Shown piece after piece: positions 11,301 through 21,926 of a stretch of DNA of 64,000 nt (the stretch's first letter is position 1; the number at the start of each line of letters is the position of its first letter). The translations under genes were made by a program, and so were the position numbers. Source of the DNA: Serendipita indica DSM 11827 (taxonomy: Eukaryota > Basidiomycota > Agaricomycetes > Sebacinales > Serendipitaceae); assembly GCA_910890315.1 (NCBI GenBank), contig CAJVGD010000011.1, forward strand, positions 620,001 through 684,000, given 5' to 3'. Under the pieces are notes generated by a model. It ran no database searches. It was not told where the DNA came from and worked only from the letters and a program-made list of their open reading frames with translations.

Positions 11301-14279
11301 TTACGCGCAGCCGAAGCCAGAAAAGACACAGCAGCTGCGAATAATTAGTTTTGGAAATATGGGAAGAGGAAGTCAACACACCTTGACGAATCCAAATATT
11401 CGGATGATACATGACTCCGAGAGCTCCGCTCATGAGTTCCCAGATTCTAATTTTCTGGAAAAGGCCAAGGTCCGACAGCTCTGTAAGCGCCTGGAAAACC
11501 TTTGCAACGACCGTCTCCTCCGTATCTAGAAGAGTCTCAGCATGTATAGAAGGATGGAAACGAGGCGCACCTGACAGCGCTTGTATCATCATTGGGAGGA
11601 TATAGCTGTCCAAGCTCTTACCCCCGACACATACAGCAACGTCGACGATACTCTGGAAGAATGCATAGCGTAACATCCAATCTCGATCGTTGAGGTATGT
11701 CAGCATGTGACTCAGTAGCACATCATTGGTCTTTTGCCTCCCAAGGAAGATGCATAAACTCGAAGTGTTGTTGAGAATGGCTCGTCTGACGACAGATGCT
11801 TTGTCGAAAAGAAGCGCTACAAGTTGCTCCTGTATTGGAGCCTGCAAGTCTGCCAATGCAGTATCATAAGACTGCCTTCATTAGCATACGTTTTCTTTAA
11901 TATGCCGAAAACAAACCTCGTCTTGGACATCTGTTCTGTCCGCTGCTCTCCTCCCACCGTGCGCTTTCAACGCCTGTGACATCTCGAGGTATAAACCGCT
12001 CGTATCTGTCAACGGTACCAAACATTGCGCGTATATGCATCGAACCATGACGTCAGGATCGGCGGTGAGATGCTTGGTGTTGAAGAGAATATATTCGGGA
12101 ATCATCGAAGCGTTGGAAAGGGTGATGGCTGAAACAAGGCTCAACTGAAATAAAGTAAGGAGAGAGCCAGCGCCAAGTAGAGCTGAACATACCACTTGTA
12201 AGATTGCCCGTACACTGCTGGCACGAACGATTGCGGAATCGTCATGCAAGAGATCTACGACAAAAGGAATCAAACGATCCAATTTGGCTTCGTCCGTCAG
12301 GAAGCAGCTTAGGAAGAGGAGCAGGTCTAGAGCTTTGAGTTTGGATGAAGGAAGGAGGCAAGATCGTATGTTGGATGAGATCAGTGACAAAATAATCAGA
12401 GCGGTTCCATCTTCCAAGAATCAGTACTCCTCTTTGGGATAGGGTGGTTATTACCTTGAGATGCGGCTTTGGAATTCTTGTCTCGGACGCCTGGCAGGAC
12501 AGATGGCAAGTTGGGAATGTCAATCTCAACAGGTAAGATATCCTGATAACGATCAGCTAGCCGACCAATAAATCAGAGCGAGGCACTTACGTTGAGTGTC
12601 TTGATATCACTGCGGCCAAGGTCATGAGCGGTCGACCAAATGTCTGTGGGCCCTTGCGAGCCTTCGGCGCGAAGCTCTTGATTGAGAAAGGGAACAACCC
12701 TCTCGAAATCGCTCCATATAATGTCAATCCTTCGATCCGCGTCACGTGGTAAAGGATCACCACGTCTAGCATCCCCAGGACGACCATCTTGTGTCGCCGC
12801 CGAAGTTACCACTGTTTGCATGGCAGTAGACGCCTGAGAAAATGAAGTCATCTGAGAGCTGGCGGAGAACACCGTCGGGGACGGGTGCGCCGAGGTCGGC
12901 GTGCTAGTACCCTCGGTTGCAGGTGTCATATGAGAGGGGCGCAACGAGGACGCTTGCGTTGTGATGACAGATGGAGCTGATGGGTGAGATGTATAGGCGA
13001 ATGGGGAGGGAGATGGGAGTTCTTGAATCGAGTGGACATAGCCGTGGTAGAATTCATAGAAGCTCTCCGGAAAGGCCGCTCCTCGAGCAGATGAAAGCAA
13101 GCTATCAAACGACGGACGAAGACTGGGGTTCAAGTCTATCATCTGTAAGACCATGGTCTAGAAGGGTGGTCAGAGTTGATACAAATACAGCTACAGAGGA
13201 ATAAACTAACGCGAATCGCAGGGTCTTTTATCGCGTTGATACGTCCCTCGAGCTCGGGCATCTTGTTGAGATCTCCGCCAGACTCACGGTACTTGAACAG
13301 TTCGGAAAGTTTGAACATGCCACCTCCCTCGGTGAACAGCTCTGCGATAACACACCTGTGGACATGAGAATCAAAAACGACACCAAAGGGGTCCAGCTTA
13401 CCCAGCGCTAAAGACGTCCATCGCCTCTGTAATGACCCCATCCTTCTTCCACAAGTCCGTCGTCAGAGTCTGTTTCAACTTTTCAACTTCTCCTCCATTG
13501 TCATAGAATCGTTCTGGGGCCACGCAACACACGCCGCGGTTAACGCCTCCAGAGTCGAAAAAGTAGTAAAAGTCGTCCGGGTCATGCAACGGCAGATTGG
13601 TCGGTTTCAGATTCGAAGCAAAGTCGGTGATATAAACCCAGTTCGATGACGTGATCAAGATGTTAGTCGTGGAAAGTGAGCCATGAGCAATCTGAATGCG
13701 CAGTCAGTACGCGAGCAGAGGAGCGCAGTTTGTACAAACCTTTTTCTTGCGCGCATCTCTGAGTCCGGTAAGAATTTGAAAAGCCACCCATTTCTTCTCA
13801 ATCTGAGATAGAAAGGGCCGGGTGCTAATGCGGTCAAACAGGTTGTTTGCCAGCCATTGTCGAATTATGTATCCAGCCTTGTCTGTTTCTGCGAATGCTT
13901 GATACGTGTATACGTTTGGAATATCGGCGAGGGCGTCTCGTTGAGCTATAGACGCGGTGTGTAAGCGTTCGAGCTGGTTTTCGCACTATTGGGCTCCTGA
14001 CCGTTTAGACGATGGTGATAAGTGCGCAGTACTGTTAATCCTGGGTCTGGTTTTACAAATATTTTGATTAGAAGGGGACCATTCTTGTGATTGGCTTTGA
14101 CTGTCTTGAGAAACCGCGAATGACCGACGCTGTAGGGACAGTATAAGCATATCAGAGAGTAAGAATAGAAGTATATCATACCTCTTGTCATAGTGAATAT
14201 CTGGGCCGAGCTCAGCGACGTAACTATCCAACGCGCCTGCTTGCACGCGCACGGCTGGGCCAGACACGGCGTTTCCCAT
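8314..14279 (-). CDS. VPS15: VPS15/PIK3R4, regulatory subunit of the class III PI3-kinase (VPS34) complex
   Basis: Large scaffold of the VPS34 lipid-kinase complex, acting on endosomes and in autophagy. The start at 14279 reads MGNAVSG, giving the N-terminal Gly used for myristoylation in this family. The order is kinase-like domain (about 14279-13100), HEAT repeats (about 12530-11200), linker, and a seven-bladed WD40 region (about 10016-8314) ending KVYRVLDIDG. The kinase part keeps the Lys strand (LLIKIFV), DFA in place of DFG (normal for VPS15) and APERF. HEAT text such as TALIILSLISSNIR and KALDLLLFLSCFL matches the human protein. The catalytic-loop motif is HGSLSTTN where the family has HGDIKTEN, so the Asp and Lys are lost. 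Introns are many and about 45-55 nt, for example 14130-14181. It is divergent from RAD6 across 132 bp. Confidence 0.93.
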
Positions 14280-14411
14280 TCTTCGGAAGCCCCAGAAAGG
14301 CTGAAGAATCCCAGAACTAGGCTACACGAGGCACCCGAACGATAATCGCGCCTGGCGTCTGGAATCCAAGTTTGGTTCACCACTCTTGGATATTGACCAC
14401 GACAAAGACTA
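14280..14411. promoter_or_regulatory. Shared divergent promoter of VPS15 and RAD6/UBC2
   Basis: The VPS15 ATG (14279, minus) and the UBC2 ATG (14412, plus) are only 132 bases apart, so one short region must drive both genes. No TATA box is evident, which is usual for housekeeping pairs. Confidence 0.6.
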
Positions 14412-15069
14412 ATGGTACGCGTCGTCTTGCCCCGTCTTTTTGGGCTCGTACAGCTCGCACATTGTGCTTACAATCGTTTACACTCCCTTTAAACAGAGTA
14501 CCCCGTGCCGTCGCCGCCTTATTCGAGACTTTAGGCATCTGTCGTCTGACCCACCAGCCGGGATTAGCGGTGCGCCCTGCCCGGAGAACATTATGGTGTG
14601 GAACGCAGTTATTTTCGGACCAGCAGATACACCATTCGAAGACGGGACGTTCAAGCTCGTGCTTACTTTCGAGGAAAGCTACCCCAACAAGCCTCCGCAC
14701 GTCAAGTTTCTCTCACGAATGTTCCACCCAAACGTCTACGGAACAGGAGAACTCTGTCTTGATATTCTCCAGAACCGCTGGAGCCCGACGTACGATGTCA
14801 GCGCAATCCTGACGAGCATCCAGAGCCTTTTACACGACCCAAACCCAAACAGGTAATGTTTTCATCTACTATCTACGCTCGAAATTTACTCACTCTTTTT
14901 CAGTCCCGCTAATGCCGAGGCTGCCGCTTTGTATCGCGACAACATGAAGGAATACGTTCGCCGCGTCAAACTCACAGTTGAAGAAAGCTGGCTCGATCCT
15001 CAAGAGGAAGCGAGCGCCAAAGAGGATACACAGGAGTCTGCTGCTCCTGCAGCCGTCGCGAGTGCTTAG
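14412..15069 (+). CDS. RAD6: Ubiquitin-conjugating enzyme E2 RAD6/UBC2
   Basis: E2 enzyme that ubiquitinates histone H2B (with Bre1) and PCNA (with Rad18). There are three exons: the ATG alone (14412-14414), 14497-14852 and 14904-15069, split by introns of 82 and 51 nt; the total is 525 nt or 174 residues. The first exon is just the start codon. Its use is forced because exon 2 then reads [12 protein letters not shown], the RAD6 N-terminus. Motifs [19 protein letters not shown] and [17 protein letters not shown] are intact. The active-site Cys falls at residue 88, exactly as in yeast Rad6. An acidic/Ala-rich tail of about 20 residues follows the core. H2B ubiquitination by RAD6 is a known prerequisite for H3K4 methylation by SET1, which lies 15 kb downstream; the closeness may be chance. 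Confidence 0.96.
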
Positions 15070-15313
15070 CGACCTCTCGCATCTTTTCTCGTCTGTCATT
15101 TCCTCCACATTTATGTAGAACAGTGTCCTCCTTGTTCAGTAATGAAAATTGTTTGCCACCCAGCCTCATCTAGTCCCAAGAAGTGTCTTCGACAATTCGT
15201 TATATATCATAAAGTCATTAGATAACACGTCTATATGGGGCGTACTAGAGATATCATTATCGAATAAACACAGGCACCCCCTTGGGATGCTGACCCGATG
15301 AAAGTAAAAGCCA

Positions 15314-17155
15314 TCAAGCCCAGACGTCGCAGCATTCCCCACCCAACCCCTTGCTGAGGGTCGGGATAGCAGAACGATGCAACCAAATAGCAGCAACAAT
15401 GGAGACATGCCATATAGCATGACTGCCTCCTCCAATCCAATCCGTCCACCGCGGTGGCGCTTCGATGATTAAGTCCTTTGCCCAATCACTAATCGTGCTG
15501 GAAGATTCCACCTTATGATACTGAATAGGGCCTGTCCCTTCGGGGGTCGACCAGCAGCATTCAGGGAAATGAGAAGCGTAAAAGACGAGTCCAAAGATGT
15601 AGGAAGCCAGACTCGGGACGATGGGGAGAATATATGAAAACGTCTCCTTTGCCGAGTGAAGGGAGCACATGTGGACGATCGGGATGATCCCGTGAGGGCG
15701 AGGCTGAGGAAAAAGACGATGCGCCATTTTTTGTGCTTGCGTTCGTTGAACCATTGCATAAACGGCAGAATGCTCCCTGCGAGTCCGGCGAGAATTGTCA
15801 TACTCAGGTAGATGGAAAATGCGGCTTGTCGGCATGAGAATCCATAGTAGACGACGGTGGCGATCGAGGCGGAGATGAGCCATCCGATGCCCAGATAGTC
15901 GACACGCGCCGCAGTCTCCATCACTTTGAATGTCGAACACCCGGCGCACAAGTGCCAGATGCAAGACGTCAGGAGACAGAGTGAGGCAAACAGCCCGAAT
16001 AGAGTGGTTGGAAGCGCGTGCAGTTGTGAGGTTGCAGTGTACGCTTCGTATGCAAACCAGGGGCCCAAGACGGCAAAGGGCAAAAAGTGTGTATGGATAT
16101 TCACTGTACAGATGATAAGCGAATGCACGTTTACCATATCCGAGACACTCACGAGTTTCGTTGTGGAATTGAAAGGCAGAGAGAAGAAGAGTCGGCCATC
16201 GCTCAATAGGGATGAACCGATAGCCGTAAAGGACATGTTCGTTGTTTCGCCACTTGATGGGACTAGAATCGTTAGCTCGAGTCAAAAAGGACCCTTTCCT
16301 ACTCACAGTTGTTCATAAGTCAGCAGGACATTTCCATTCTCCGAGTCTCGCAAGGCTTGACGAACTTGGATGACCATTTGCTCGATTTCCACCTCGACTC
16401 GCTCCCTCTCCATGGGTGAATCCTCCTCGTCATACATGAGCGCTTCGATGAAATCCTTGAGGACAGCGTGACCCTTGTCCAGCGTCCGGGAAGGGAGATG
16501 AGGCGTTCGCAAGCTGGTGAGGTGCGAGTTGAGGCGCGACAAGCGTTCCGAGAGGGTAGGAAGGTACTCGTAGCCGAGATCCCCTAATCGATTCTTTACG
16601 TCGCTCACGCTCAGTGAAGAGAGTTCGCCAAGCGAGGGGACCTCGATGCGCGAAAGCCGAGCACGAAACTCGTCGAGGTTGAGGTTGGGGAGCTCAAAGT
16701 CGAAATCGATGTCACGAAACTGGGCACGGAGTTCCTCGAGGTCTGGTAAACGTGCTGATACCTCTGCACGCAGGTGCGCCAGTTGCTCGAGCGAGTCTTC
16801 GACCCACGTTCGCAAGTCGTCGACGGTAAAGTCAAATTCGGAGCTCCATGGCGGTAATTCTTCCGAGTTGTCTGGAGATAGACGCGTCTGGTCACTTGGC
16901 GTGCTTTGTTGAAACGATGGCACGGGCAAAGTCGTCTCACCCGACCGGTGAGCAATTTGTCCGAAGCAACTGCACTCGGCTTTGAGGCCGTCTTAAAATC
17001 TGGAATAGGTTCCAACTGCTCGAGCTTTTTCTCCAGTTCGTCTATGTGCGACAAGACGAGATACTTGAGACCGGCGAGCTCTCTTGGCGAAGTGCTTGAG
17101 CGTTTCCAGCGTCGGTTGTGAGGCGAAGTGGCTCTTTTAGAGTGTTCATGCGCAT
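15314..17155 (-). CDS. PAQR/IZH-type seven-transmembrane protein (IZH3-like)
   Basis: Member of the progestin/adipoQ receptor and haemolysin III superfamily, the fungal branch of which (IZH) is linked to zinc and lipid homeostasis. A hydrophilic N-terminal half of about 280 residues (VDDLRTWVEDSLEQLAHLRA and similar, partly coiled-coil) precedes the entry motif PIKWRNNEHVLYGYR. Multiple membrane segments follow, with the family His positions in VNIHTHF and the C-terminal GGSHAIWH. It ends CCDVWA at 15314. An intron joins LLTGR to TRLSPDN (about 16873-16927). One frame slip sits at a C run (15689-15691); a fourth base gives the expected LALTGIIPIVHMC. The N-terminus beyond about 16970 has at least one further unresolved frame change, so the start at 17155 is a guess. 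Confidence 0.75.
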
Positions 17156-17440
17156 TTTTTGGTGGATAAAACTGGAAAGAGGTGGCGGTGGATGGCGAGG
17201 TAGAGTTAACAGACGAGCAAGACGATGCTCTCCTGCGTCTCGTCTGTCTGCGCTGTCGGATATTCGTTGGTGAAGTTAGCATATATTTTCTCCAAAATAA
17301 CTGAGAAGCTTTTTCGACAAAAGGACGGGGCTGAGCAGACCACACGGTCGCTGTGGATGAAGCCAAGATGCGTGGGAGGACCGGCAACCGCTTGAACCCC
17401 ACACGACATCACTGATTTTTCAGACGCGGGAACAACGCAG

Positions 17441-20400
17441 ATGCCAAAGACACGCGTGGAAACTGCTAAATCACGTCCATCAACAGCACTGCCAACGACA
17501 AGCAGAGCGTCGTCCTCGCGCGCCAGCAAGCGTCGTGGTTGGTCGCCATCTGCGAGGGTTCAAGTATGGTCACGTGGAGCATATGATAATATCGCTAACA
17601 ATGTCTAGATTTTGGAAGAGAAGTCGGTATCGCTGCTGGTACGTCTTCTGGATCATCCAACACGCTTTGACCACCCGTGTCCAGTCAATCACGAAACGGG
17701 ACGCGTCATTATCACTCAGGTGATCTTTTACGGCCTCTTTACACGCGTATATACTGAGAAACGCGTCAGACTGCCGACTGCCAAACATATGTCAAGTCGA
17801 TATTGCACCTCAGTTTGCATTCGCCCGCAACAATCCTAGCACCAGATACTTTCTTCGAAAGGGGAATCCAAAGCAATTCGAAGCGCGTGATCATTGAACA
17901 CATTAGAGAAGAATTCCCAGATGTAACCGTCCAACCGTTTGCGCGCAGATATTTCAATGAAGAAGATGGTATGTCCTCAATCCCAAAGGAACCTTAAACT
18001 GATGATCCTAGGCGAGGCTTTTGTCACTCAGCTCGCCCTAGACAATTCTGAACGAGCTGGCCTGCTCCTCACCCTCCACGACAAGTATTATGCGAAACAG
18101 GCGACTGCTGCCGTGTTCAAGTACATCGAGGGCTCCATGGGTACAGTCTACTCTAGTCACTCTTTGCACATCAAATACGCGCCGATTGAAGGTCCGTGCC
18201 ATCTTTGTCCCCTGCCACTGAAGCTCAAGAAGATGCAGGGTCAATGATGATTGACACCGAGACGACACGAAATCTCGAAATAGTTGCTAGTATCTCTGGT
18301 CAAAAGAATTACACGCTATTCGGGTAAGCAACCTGAAAATAGAGCTATCTCTCCCTAATTCCACATAGGCTTTTGAACTCTACATTTACACCTCAAGGGA
18401 CGCGTCTTTTACGCACGACTCTTCTCTCACCTTTGACCTCGAGCTCTGCAGTAGACGCCCGTCTTGGAGCTGTCTCCACCCTCATTCAATCAGAAGAAAC
18501 ATTTCAATCCGCTCGCACCGCCCTAAAGGGTGTCCAAGGAATCGATCTCGACAAGCTCATTGTACGACTCGCCTCGGTCAACAAGCCCCGACATCTGCAT
18601 GCTGACGGTGGACTGGGGATTGAGGCACCAAAAGTCAAAGTCGCATATGAGCGACTTGGTCAACTTCTAGACTTGCAGAGAATAATCAGAAACCTACCGA
18701 CTATCGCCAGTGCCGCTGGAAGTACTCGAAACAAGCTGCTGACCATTATCGCCGAGGTTTGCGGTAGAATCTACCGTTTACCGAGAAGCTCATCCTCTAT
18801 AGCTTGTATCCGACCCCCAACTGTCGGAAATTGAGCGCGCGATTGATCTTCACTTGAACGACGCTCCCTTGACTCAAAAAAAGGTACGTGATCTTACAAC
18901 GGCTCGGGTTACAATCTCAATCTGCACAAAGGGTGCAATAGGCGCGCTCGCAAACGTAAACTCGCGTGTCTGCGCGGTCAAGGTGCGCTTCTCTCTCGCT
19001 GCACCATCGTCTTCTCGATAGTCCTTCAGGCGCCGGAAGACTCACTTCTCGACGTGGCACGGACTTCGTACAAGGAAAATATTCAAGATATCTTTGATTA
19101 CGCACAGGAGGTTCAGCAGAAACATAAGCTTCCTATAGAGCTTCAGTATCACCAAGAGAATGGAGGGGGATTCAGCTTTACTTTACCTCGAGCCGAAACC
19201 GAAGATGCTGACTGGTCGTGGCCAGTTGAATGGGTCGACAGGGTGTCTAGAAAGAAAAAGTGGATATTCTCCACCTTGCAATTGGTATGTATTCATCAGT
19301 CAGCGGGTGCAGACTATCAACTGTCCACAGAAGAAGCTCAACGGAAGAATGAGGGAAACTCTGGAAGAAGTGCTAGCAATTAGTATCAAGTGGGTACCCG
19401 CCATCGTCTGGCAACGTGTGTGACCTCGACCAGCATTGTCGGCGAACTATTGCAAATCGTTTTGGCTCGTATCTCAGCCCTCTACAAGGCGTCTGAAGCG
19501 GTAGGATGGTACCGTGTCCTTGAATTACTTCATATTTTGCGTAGATTGCGCTCTTAGACGTCTTATGGTCATTCGCCAAACGGTCAATCCGTAAGTTCGC
19601 CTATCTATTCGTTATCTATTCTAATCGACTTTGAAGAAGGCAGCTATGGTATAATACTACTTGGCCAAGTTGAAGACTGGTAACAAGATTTAGTGCGACC
19701 AGAATTCACTGGAACACTGGCTATCAAAGCTGGTCGACACCCTGTACTCGAAACCGTCCAAGGGTCAACACCTGTGATACCAAACGATGTCTTTGCAAAC
19801 GATTCATCTTCTTTTCAGATCATACAGGGACCAGTGCGCACAATGACTAACCCCTTTGTAAGCTGACCATTTTATAGAAGTGCGTGTCAACTCTTCTGCT
19901 TTGGTTTACACTAATTGCAAATACAGCATGTCTGGTCAGACACCTCCTTATCAAGAGACAGTTTTTGAACGACACCAGGGAAAAGCACTTATATTCGACA
20001 AGTGGCTCTACTCGCCGTCATGGCCTGTTGTGGATGCTTTGTTCCTGCTGAATACGCTAGCTTCAAGTGCGTATACAGGGGTCACTTTGCTAATCTCCCT
20101 AGCCTGACACCCTTTCTCAACAGATTCTTCGACTCGCTTCTCAGCCGCCTATCCAACGAAGATGACCTGGAAAGAAGTCTTAGTACCTTTTCAAACGAAA
20201 TGATTACCGCTTCCATGATTCTTGGTTCACGCGGTTCGCCAAAGTGAGGTAGCTGACATTGATGATTGCCAGGTCTTTCTACGAAAAACTCCCTAGTTCT
20301 CATTGACGAGCTTGGTCGCGGAACATCTCCGCAAGAAGGCATTGGTATCGCGCACGCAATAGCCGAAGAACTCATCGCTCGCAAGGTATGTGAAATCTTA

Positions 20401-21214
20401 CTGAAACGCATGAAAGTCTGAATCTCAGCAGTGTATCGTGCTATTTACAACGTGAGCTAGATATCCGTGACAATTCTCCTTTGTGAGACGCCGTCGCAGA
20501 CACTTTACGGATCTGCCTTCGACTCTCGCTCGATATCCTTCCGTTGTCAAGTAAGCAATTCGACTCCAATAGGAAGCTGTACTAAGATTGTCCGTAGTTT
20601 ACATCTCTCGGTACAGGTAAGCAAGGTCACTTCATTGTTTGGCGAGTGCAGACCCTATAGAACGCGCGAATCAACGCCGGTGGAATGCGAATGCTCTATG
20701 ACTACAAGTACACTTTGAAACATACACTTTCTCGTTTCTAACTGCAGTCAACAGAGTATGCGATGGTGCCTCAAAGGAAGGCGTACATTATGGTACGGGT
20801 CAAAATGATCCAAGGTAGCATTGATGAAGTTCATTTCATCTTGAAAGGACTCGAACTCGCCAAGTTGGCGGATCTCCCAGGAAATGTGCTAACAGAGGCG
20901 ACCAAGGTTGCAAAGTTGTTGAAAGAGCGAGAGTTAGAGCGCAAGAGGTCGAGTGCGAGCGCGCAAGTTGCGATTCGGCGAAAGGCGCTTCTTACGGTCT
21001 GTTCTGCGGGCCCAGGTCCGAACGACTAACCAACCATTGCTTTGTGGTTTATTGTTCCCTCGACGGCAATGTTTGCGTCACTCAGCTCGCGACGCAGCTC
21101 AAGCAAATCCTCAATATATCCACCCTTCCGGATGCAGATCTCGCGCGCTATCTCCTACGACTCCAGAATAATGTCGGGGATGAACTTGAGAAGACATTCT
21201 TAGACGGAGAGTAG
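17441..21214 (+). CDS. MSH4: Meiotic MutS homologue MSH4
   Basis: Partner of MSH5 in the MutS-gamma complex, which stabilises Holliday-junction intermediates and promotes meiotic crossovers. Text diagnostic of MSH4 runs through the gene: [89 protein letters not shown], Walker [24 protein letters not shown] and KVCDGASK. It ends EKTFLDGE. More than 20 introns of 41-110 nt are needed. The Walker A region GPNMSGKST is split over four exons including a 2-nt exon (19878-19879) and an 8-nt exon (19927-19934). The N-terminal MPKTR reading frame from the ATG at 17441 and the WLVAICEG frame differ by one base near 17529, probably a missing G. There is no mismatch-recognition domain I, as expected for MSH4. 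Apart from the N-terminal slip it reads as intact. Confidence 0.93.
19834..19978 (+). other. MSH4: Three introns enclosing a 2-nt and an 8-nt exon in the MSH4 Walker A motif
   Basis: Introns run 19834-19877 (44 nt, GTGCGC...TATAG, branch-like CTGAC), 19880-19926 (47 nt, GTGCGT...TACAG, branch-like CTAAT) and 19935-19978 (44 nt, GTCAGA...CCAG). Between them lie exon AA (19878-19879) and exon CATGTCTG (19927-19934). Joined, the codons read GGA CCA AAC ATG TCT GGG AAA AGC ACT, i.e. GPNMSGKST, the invariant MutS nucleotide-binding motif. No other choice of GT and AG sites in this stretch that I could find restores it. Confidence 0.75.
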
Positions 21215-21926
21215 CGAGATATGATTAACTAGCTACGGACGTGTCGCGAGGCAGTGTAAACGAATACAGCAAGAATATGGCTTTTCCTGTCTCACGCTGT
21301 GTGCTTGAGGTAGATATCATCGTTCCCCAGTGCATCGAACATCGAAAAGAAGCTGAATATCTCAAGTCATCAATGCACCAATTATACTATTATACAGTCG
21401 CAGAAAGCACTGAAACAGGCAATGTGACATGGGTATGACACCACAGAGTCTATATACTGTTGTTCCATTATGCTGCCCTTATATGCGTCAATTTCCAGTG
21501 GCTGTACTTGTCAGATAATCCATAGACATGTGAGTTACTGTCTTGAGGGATTGAATGCTCCTGGAAGTCTCTACCTTCCCAGCTGGGTATCTAGAGACGA
21601 AAGAGAGGTACGGATGAGATAAAGGTGGCGAGGTCCTAGGCCATAATCGCTGGGACTTGCTGTACAGGCAGGGAACCAACGAACGGAAGTGGTGGGCTGG
21701 GTGGTGATCAGAAGAACGTCATTGATAATCTTGTTTGGGTCGCTGGTGCCAAATATCCACTTTATAAGGCATTTTAACGTCGGTTCGCTTCTACTGCACG
21801 CCTTCATCCGCGCAATTCCAGCTAGCCGCGACGTTCGGTGTTTACTGCCCGACACGTTAGCCTTGCCTCCCTGCATGCTCAATTTACGACGCGAATTGAG
21901 GGAAAGAATGCCATAGAGAGGGAAGG
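21215..21926. other. Intergenic, MSH4 to first DUF6533-like gene
   Basis: Contains the MSH4 poly(A) region and, from about 21480, the diverged 3' flank of the tandem repeat described below. Short open frames here have no recognisable content. Confidence 0.5.

Noticed and set aside
19927-19975. MSH4 with a degenerate Walker A motif (MSGQT), suggesting a pseudogene
   Set aside because: The downstream text [15 protein letters not shown] is perfectly conserved and the canonical motif returns when the short introns are removed.
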